A stretch of 64,000 nt of DNA from Kingdonia uniflora (taxonomy: Eukaryota; Streptophyta; Magnoliopsida; Ranunculales; Circaeasteraceae). A program made the translations under genes and the position numbers. The notes beneath the pieces are model-generated. The model searched no databases. It had not been told where the DNA came from and was given only the letters and a program-made list of their open reading frames with translations. The stretch is taken from positions 1,302,001 through 1,366,000 of the forward strand of contig JACGCM010000750.1 in NCBI GenBank assembly GCA_014058105.1. The letters are read 5' to 3'. Positions within the stretch are counted from its first letter, which is position 1. Every line of letters begins with the position of its first letter. Positions 50,301 to 59,300 of this stretch are shown piece by piece.

Positions 50301-53300
50301 GGGTCACTGTTTGTTTTATGAGACTAACTGCATTGTGTTCCAAGGGTTGGGTAGGGGTAGTTCATCTTCGGTCATGAGGTAATAGGATCCTTTGTTCGTT
50401 TTATCATAAATGACATACGGTCCTTCTCAAGACTCAGCTAGTTTGCCGGCATTTCGAGGTTTCGAAGCGGGTGTGACTCTTCGGAGGAGCAAATCACCAA
50501 TGTTAAAACTTCTAGGTCGAACCCTTTTGTTGTATGACTTCTCAAGGGAGATTTGATAACACCCCAGATTAGCGAAGGCTCGGTCTCGGATTTCATCGAT
50601 CCATAGCATGTTGCACGCGAGTTTAAACTCATTATCTTCATCTGGGAGGTCGGGGTCGTGTATTGGGACCTGAAACTGTGTCGGTAAGACTGCTTTGGTG
50701 CTGTAAGCCAATAAAAACGGTGTACAACCCGTCGCTTTCCTTGGTGTTGTGCGGTAAGCCCAGAGGACATGTTGAAGTTCTTGAACCCAGCGCCCTTTCT
50801 TTTCGTCGACTCGTTTCTTGAGACAGTCGACAATAGTTTTTTTGATGGCTTCAACCTGGCCGTTGCCTTACGGGTAATAAGGCGTGGATGGTGAGAGGAT
50901 GACATTATACTTCTTGAGGAATGTTTTAACCTTGATACCTACAAACTTCGGCCCGTTGTCGCATCGAATCATATGTGGGCAGCCGAAGCGTGTGATGATA
51001 TTCCCCCAGAGGAATTTGATGACTTCTTTCTCTCTGGTTCGGCATAGTGGCACAACTTTGACCCATTTATTGAAGTAGTCTATGGCCACGAGGACATTTT
51101 TTTTTACCCGAAGCTCTAGGGAAGGGACCTATCAGGTCGATGGCCCATCTTTTGAAAGGCTAAGAGACGTGACTACAGTGGACATTTTAAGAGGGGTTTT
51201 TGATGTCATGGGCGTGGCGTTGGCACTTGTAGCAATGCTTCGTGTATTTTTCGGCTTGTTTCTTCATATTTGGCCAGAATAGGTCTTGAGTTATTGCGCG
51301 GAGTGCCATGGACCTACCGGCGGTGTGGGATCCGCAACGGTCTTCGCGTAATTCGGTGAGGATGGTGGCGGCTTCTGGCTGAGATATGCATCGGAGGTGT
51401 ACTCTGTTAGGGGGATTTTATGTGTAAAACACCTTTGAGGATGGTATACCTTTGGCAATTTTCTAATAATGAACGCTTTGCCTTCGGGTGTGTTGGGAGC
51501 ATGAAACTGTTGAAATATACTAGGAAAGGGGTGTGCCAATCGTCTGGATCGAGTCTCTCGCCCCCAGTATTGATGGTATTAATTTCCATCTTGTCGATAC
51601 TTGAGCGTTCGAGCACTATACTGAGTTGTCGGGGTTCGGATTGTCCTAGCATTGTTGCAATGTAGGCCAGAGCGTCGGCGAGTCATTTCATGCCTTGAGG
51701 GTAATGTGTAATCGACAATTTTTCAGGGAAGCTATTCATGAGTTGTCGAGCGAGTGCTGCATACTCATCCATGCGACCATTTGCTTAGTTCTCATCGGTA
51801 TACAGTTGTTGGATCAGCTGTGAGTCGATAAAGAGTCGGTAAAGAAAGTTAATCAAGGGAAACCCAAATTGAGGGCCATGTCGAGGCCGTAGATCAAAGC
51901 TTTGTATTCGGCTTCGTTATTAGTACACTCGAAGTTCAACTTGATTGCCTTTTCGATGCGGTCATTCGAAGGGGTAACTAGTTCAATACCGATCCCGAAA
52001 CCATTTTGGCCTGCTAACCCATCGGTGAATAGTTACCACCCGGTGTTAGGGTTCTAGGGGTCGTTGTGCTCGGGTTGGTCGTCAGGTAATTCGTCTTCAT
52101 GTTCTTCCCAATCGGAGTCTTCGATCGGGAAGTCGGCCAAAAATCGGCGACTGCCTGGCCTTTCTGAGATACCTGCTTCTCGAAAATAATATCATGCTCG
52201 CCAAGGTAGACAGACCATTGCTGTACCTGTCTAGATTTATCTTTTTTGGCAAGGTCTTCTCGAAGGGGGTAACTTGTGATTACTTGTATGTGGTGTGTTT
52301 GGAAGGATGGTTTTAGTTTTTGAGAAGTGTAGACGAGTGTAAGGAGGAGCCTTTCGAGTTTAGTATATCGGGTTTCGGCGGGTGTCAGTGTTTTACTGAT
52401 GAAGTATACCGGTTTTTCGATGCCTGTATTTGTTCGAAGGAGGACTAAACTAATGGATTCGTCAGTAACTGCGTGGTAGAGAGAAAGTACTTTACCTTCG
52501 ACCGGGGTACTCATTACTGGTGGTTGGCCGAGATAAGTCTTGAGCTCGATGAAAATTTGCTCTCATTCGGATGTCCAATTGATGTCGGGGTTTTTCTTCT
52601 TGGTTTTTGGCGAATATCCAGGCGCGGTCAGAGAATTTTGAAATGAAACGATTAAGAACAGTGATTTTGCATGCGACCTTCTAGACATCTTTCTTTGTTA
52701 GGGGAGAGGGCATATCGACGAGGGCTCGAATTTGGTTAGGGTCGATCTCGATGCCCCGTTTACTAATGAGGTGCCCGAGGAATTTTCCGAATTGGCATTT
52801 ATTAGGATTTAATCTCATTTGGTATGATCGAAGGATTGAAAATACTTCGGTCAGGTCTTGTATATAGGTATTTTTGTGGAGGCTTTTGCATAACATGTTG
52901 ATATAGACTTCGACTGACTTGCCAAACAATGGTTTGAACATGGTGGTAACGAGTCGTTGGTAGGTGGCACTCGCGTTCTTAAGCCCGAAGGGCATTACAG
53001 TGAAAAGTATAATCCTTGCTCAGTAATGAAGGAGGTCTTAATTTGATCTTCGGGAAAAAGGGGTACCTGATTGTATCCTGAGGCATCGTCCATCATTGAG
53101 AAGCGGTACTTCTCATCCCATGTCTTAGGATGCTTAAAATAGAATCCCCTTAATAAATGTACCAAATTGCGGTTAACAACCTCTGTTTGCCCATCTGTCT
53201 GCGGATGAAAAACGGCACTTCTTTTCAACTTAGTGTCCATCATCCCCCATAACGATCTCCAGAAATGCCCCAAAAGCGGCTATCCCTATTAGAAATAATA

Positions 53301-56300
53301 GAAGGGAGCCCGAAATACCTCCAGACGTCTCTAAAAAACAATCGCGCTGCTCCTTCCCCTGTGACCGTCTTCTGGCATGGAATAAGGACAATCATCTTGC
53401 TGAATCGATCTACCACCACAAACAAATAGTCATTCTTACACCTGTTCATGGGCAAACCAACCATAAAATCCATCGAAATGCTCTCCCAAGGTCGACTAGG
53501 AACTGGCGATGGTAAGTACAGTCCTATCTTCCTATTAGAAGGCTTCGATGTGTTGCATAGCACGCAACCTTGAACCACACGAGCCACATCCACCTGCATC
53601 TTCAGCCAATAGATATAACACCGCAAATTTAAAAGAGTCTTCTCAACCCCGAAATGACCTACCACCCCGGAACAATGTGCCTCTCGAATCCACTGCAAAC
53701 GGTCTCCACCCTAAGGAATACATAGTAGACTGCCCTGTAAATCAAACCATCCTTCAGAACATACTCGCAAGTCTTGCCTTGCAGCAACTTCTCGTGAATC
53801 ACACTAAGCTCCTTGTCGTCATCATACCCTGAAACGTACTCAGAAAGAACAATCGACTGGATCTGCATAACTACCAACAAAGCGGAAATAGCAGAAATAG
53901 TTGGTAATGGGGGTCGAGATAACATGTTAGCCAACTTGTTGTCCACTCCTTTCTTATACTTGATCAATAAGGTAAATTACTAAAGGTACGACATCTACTT
54001 CATATGGCGAGCTTGCTGAAGCTTAGACTGCGGAGATAAGAACTGTAATGGTTTGTGATCAGAATGTACCACAACCTCATTCCCCAATAAGTAACTCTGC
54101 CAATGCTTCACTGATTGATATAACGTGTAGAACTCCTTATCGTAGGTAGGATAGTTGCGTACTGCTCCTGTAAACATCTCAGAATGGTAAACAACCGGCT
54201 TCCCATCCTGTAAAAGGATTGCCCCCAATGCATAGTCTGACGCATCTGTCTCGACCTCAAAAGGCCACTGCAAATTAGGCAATGCTAACACTGGTGCAGC
54301 CGTAATCTTTTGCTTCAGTAACAGAAAAGTTTTCTCGTGGTGCTCTTCCCATACAAACTGCATCCCGGTCTTCGTTAAAGAATGTAATGGTGCGGCTATT
54401 TGAGAAAAATGCCGAATAAATTTTCGTAAGTACTGACAAAAACCTATAAAACTCCTCACTTCCGTCACTGTGCGGGGTCTAGGCCAATTAGTAATGACCG
54501 AGACCTTTTATGGATCAACCTTAAGCTCGCCGCCACCAACAATAAAACCCAAATAGACTAGCTCCTGTTTCCCAAACTCGCACTTCTTCCCGTTCAGAAA
54601 AAGCTGTTGTGATCGCAACATGCCCAACACTTAGCGTAAATGCCCAAGATGCTCCTCCCATGTACGACTATATATCAAGATATCATCTAAATATACAATC
54701 ACAAAATCATCAATAAACGCACAAAGTACCTCATTCATTAGCCGCATAAATGTCGCCGGAGGATTAAATAATCCAAAAGGCATCACCAACAACTTAAATA
54801 AGCCATGTTTGGTCTTGAACGCTGTCTTCCAATTATCCTCCTCCCGGATTCTAACTTGATGGTAACCCGACTTAAGATCCAACTTGGTAAAAAACCGAGC
54901 CGTTTGCAACTCATCTAAAAGCTCGTCAATCCGGGGAAGCGGATAACGATTCTTCACCGTGATCTTGTTCAACGCCCGATAATCCACACACATCCTCCAA
55001 GACCCATTCTTCTTCGGCACCAGTAACACCGACGAACCCCAAGGTGAGCAACTTGGATTAATAACTCCTTGCTCCAGGAGTTCATGTACCTATTTCTTGA
55101 TCTCATCAGACTCAGTAACAGAAGACCGATATAACCCAATATTGGGTAGTGGCTCACCATTCACCAAGGTGATATCATGCTCCACATCCCTCTTGCGCGA
55201 CATCCCTTCTATGCCCAGAAACAAGTCTTTATACTCCTCTTGCAACTCCCCCATATCAGTTTGTTGCTTAGGAGACATTGCCAAAGGAGACAATACTGTA
55301 GCCGACAGACCCTCTTGAACCGGTCGTACCAACAACAAAACAAATTTGCCGCTCGCATTAACCAACCTCTTCGCCTGAGTCGCCATTACCAAATTACTGG
55401 TAGTGATATGTTCCTTGCACGCATTAATATGAAACTCAGTCCCATTCTTCACCTAACGATACTTGCGAGCACGACGGTAAATGATTGTATCTCGGTCCCA
55501 AAGATAAGGGCTACCCAAGATGACTTGACACACGTCCAACGGAACCACCTCACATGTCACTTCAGCAATAAACTTCTCACTAATCGCAAACTTGAACGTA
55601 CACTGCTTAGTGATCTTCAACTCCGCATCTTTCTGAATCCAACCCAAACCATACGGCTTAGGATGAGCCACAGTTGCCAAACCCATCTTCTTTACTACCG
55701 CCTCAGAAATTAAATTCTTCTAACTACCCGGATCAATGATGGCCTCGACTAAGCTCTGCTTCACCTGAATGTTGACAAAGAAAAGCTCTTCCCGACTCGC
55801 CTCGTCGATAGCTAGAGGTTGCTTGAACAATAGAGTAAGTTTAGGATTTGGCTTATCTAAATTCGGAATATCCACAATCGCTGCGGCTAGTGCACGTTTC
55901 TCTTTCTTGCCCTTCTCCTTAGGCCGAAGCTCCGGGTGAAGTTTCCAACATCTATCGGAATTGTGCCCATTAGCCTTGCAATGACTACAGATAGTCCCCT
56001 TGAGTGAAGACCCCTCTCCTTTGGACTCCCCTTTCTGATCAAACTTCCAATTAGCCCCCCGACTTGTTCTTGTCGTTTTTCTTGTCGCTTTTTAAGTACT
56101 TGCCTTCAATGGCAATTGCTTTAACGGTAGCGTCCTCGATATTCGCCACATTGAAGAGCTTTAATTCTCTTCTAATGGACTCCGGCAAACCCCCCGTATA
56201 CTTCATAAACACGTACTCATCCATGTCAACATCCAAAACCGACGCTTGGTTATGAAATTCCGTAGTGAATTGTTGTACGGATTGCCCAAACCTTTGGCGC

Positions 56301-59300
56301 AAATTGTGCCATTTGTACCACCGCTCCTGTTCATACCCAATCGGATAAAATTGCTTCCTCACCAAAACCTTGAATTCCTTCCAACTGAGACTTCTGATAT
56401 CATGTCGTTTCCAATAGGAATTCCACCACGTTTGTGAGTAACTTGTGAATTTCAAAGTAGAGAAGCAAATCTTCTGAGCGTTTGAATATTCATCAATAGA
56501 AAAATAAGTCTTCAACCTATCTAACCAATTATCTAACTTCTCGGCATCGACGAAACCATCAAAAATCGGAATCTCAATCTTAAAACCAATACGAAGATTA
56601 TGCATAGGATTCATTAGCTTACCAAAACCTTGGCGCTCCTTGACGGAATCGGCATCATTATAATCGCTAACCATCCCCGCATTATTGACATCTCCATCCC
56701 CTTCCATTACCCCTTTCCTCCCCGAGCGGCCTCGCCGATGAGAGCGGCCTCGCCGTGTCGCCGAAGTGGAAGCCTTTGCGAGGGTCGTGAGACGCAACTG
56801 TTCTACCAACTCCCCTACAGTAGAAGTTAGGTTGGAAACTGTCGTTTCCAAAAGCGTGGGTCGATCGTTGGCCTCATCCATCACCAAATCGTCCTTCTTC
56901 GAATTAGGTTTGTGATGAAACTTCAACGGACTCACTAGCTTCTCATTCGTTTGCTTGAGACGATCACATGTAGAGACCATACAACACAATTAACCCCCTG
57001 AAAATCGAACTTGGAAAACTGATACCACTTAATCCACAATACGATTGAGAAGCTTTCGTTAGTAGAAAAGTATGAAGAACGCCAAATTGTATGGGAAAAA
57101 TAAGAGATTCAATTGTTTTATCCAAGTAATTACAACGAATAAACTCTAAACCCTAAGCTTCTTCCTTAGAACTTCCATCTAGATCTAATGTAAAAAAGAA
57201 AAAAACTAAGTCCCCTTTATATATTAGGGAACTTAAAATACTAATAGAACGCATCTCGAGGCAAAACACCATTCAAAAATACAATCACCGCCTAAAGGAA
57301 AAATGCTGAATCGCGCCTCTGTTCGAACAAAATAGGTTTTTGTTCAAATAAAATAAAATGTATTCGAATAGAATAAAAATCTATTCGAATAAAACACCTC
57401 AGGCAGAAATACCAAAAATCTATTCGAATAGAATAAAATCTATTCGAATAAAACACCTCAAGCAAAAATCTATTCGAATAGAATACATCAGGCTAAAAAA
57501 TATTCGAACATAAACAATTATGTTCAAATAGAAACTTGAAAACCTTCATGTCTTCGTCAGATCCTCCTGGATTAGTTATTATGGGTATGAGGTCCCTAGC
57601 GATTGCTCTCGCGAAGGCGTTCAAGGTTGATATAGCCGTTGACCTTGGATAGGATCTTCTCGAGGGTTTTGTGTTTTTATAGGACAATGTATTTCTTGAC
57701 CTGGTTGTTATCTGGTAGAGCGTTGGAGTAGGCTAGAACGTCGCTGGCACAGTCGAGGTGCTCCACTTTGTGGGATTCGTCGAGAAATCGTTTGGTAAAG
57801 GCTTCGAGAGTTTCGGACGGTGTCTTACGAAAATTGAAAAAAGCATCGACTCGAACCTCGCGATCTTTGTTAAAAGTAGTGCTATATGAACAGACGAGAT
57901 AGCTCCTCGAAGCTTCGAATGGACCTGTTTGGTAAGCTGTGATACCACTTGAGGGTGTTATCGGTGAGGCTGGTTGGGAACATTCGGCAAATGAGGTGGT
58001 CGGCTGATGCGTGAAGGCTTAACGAGTTCTGGAACTCGAGGACGTGGGACTGCAAATCGGTGTTGCAGCTGTGAATTTTTAGGGTGTAGAAGTTGAGAGG
58101 GACTTTGATAGCAAGGAGTTTCGGGCAGAGAGGATGTTAAGTCGACTCCAAAAGTTTGGGGTCAGAGTAGAGCTGATGCGGATAGCGGCGTTGATTTTTT
58201 GCTCGAGCTCATGTTGAGTAAGGTAGGCTAGGTTGCCCGAGGGGGCGAACGGTGTGGTCGCGGGTGATAGGGCCCCGGGTTGGGTGTGTGTTCCCCGAGG
58301 CGTTCCCGGGTGGGGCGCCGTATAGGATGTCGGGAAGTGCGTAGTGTCGAATCGCTCTAAACGTACGTAGTGTCGAATCGGTGCTCGGGAGCGAACGGGG
58401 GAATCATGAGTTTGGTCTGTTGGAGTTGGCGAATCGTGTGGCGCAACTCATCGAGATTTCGGTGTTGTCTGGTTGTGTATTCTAGACGGCGTTGCCGTTC
58501 GGCGTCGAGCTCTTGACAACGATCTTCGCGCTTGAGGCGAAGTTGGTTGGTGTGACACTCTTCCGCTTGAGCGAATTGCTGGCTTATTAAGGCCAATTGG
58601 GCAGCGATGCCGTCGGCGGGGGTACCAACAAGGGCTAGAGCTGAGATGGAACGGAGGGTTGGGGCCATGGAAGTGGGCGGTGTTGGAAAAAGGGTAGAGG
58701 AGAAAAAAAGGTATAGCATAGACGACGCCAAATGTAGGGGAGTTATCTCGTAGAGGGGAGACATCGCTCTTTCACCATGGGGGAGGCTCGCCTATGGGGG
58801 TTTGCAAGTATATTAAGTAGTAATGTAAGTAGAAAACTGCGCAAACATACTTGCATGGAGCCCAAGAAAAGGATACTCTACGACCTCTAGCGAGGATTTT
58901 AAAGAGAGGATGCATAGATAGAGGAGGTTACAGATTTCGAATTGGAGGGAGCCTTAGTAACATGTTTTTGGTCGTACCCGAAGGTTCTCTTCAATTTTAT
59001 GAGTTTCTCGATTAAGTTTTTCTAACTCCATCATGGCTCTTTTCCCCTATTTATAGGAGATAGGAAAAGTTGAGTCACTACAAATGGGTCAAGTTACATG
59101 TATACCCTTCTTGGCAGCTGTCCGGTACGGAAGTTGGTTCTACCATAGTTGTCTGCCGGCTTGTCTGCTGATTTGTCTGCCTTTGGCCACATACTGATGT
59201 GGGCGAAGCTTTTACTGAACTCGAATGTCGGTTCGCTGCGGGTTTTGGTTGATGTATGGGATCCTTGGGCTTCGGGTCTTATGGAATGCTTCGATGCAGT

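Larger units (their letters stand above)
53110..57537 (-). mobile_element. Ty3/gypsy chromovirus-like element C, truncated, inside element B
   Basis: Minus strand: 5' LTR (about 57537-57031), PBS TGGTATCAG (57028-57020), gag, protease, RT, RNase H and integrase in normal order. The coding part stops abruptly in integrase at about 53110 (KTWDEKY) and runs straight into element B's RT (RFSMMDDA). The integrase C-terminus, any chromodomain and the 3' LTR are absent. Element B also lacks gag 3', protease and RT 5' sequence here, so one deletion probably removed parts of both. Confidence 0.85.

Noticed and set aside
53548..53832. Plus-strand frame opposite element C integrase
   Set aside because: Antisense shadow. 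No splice or promoter features, unlike the antisense gene of element B.
55177..55713. A 178-codon plus-strand frame
   Set aside because: Antisense shadow of element C's protease-RT linker.
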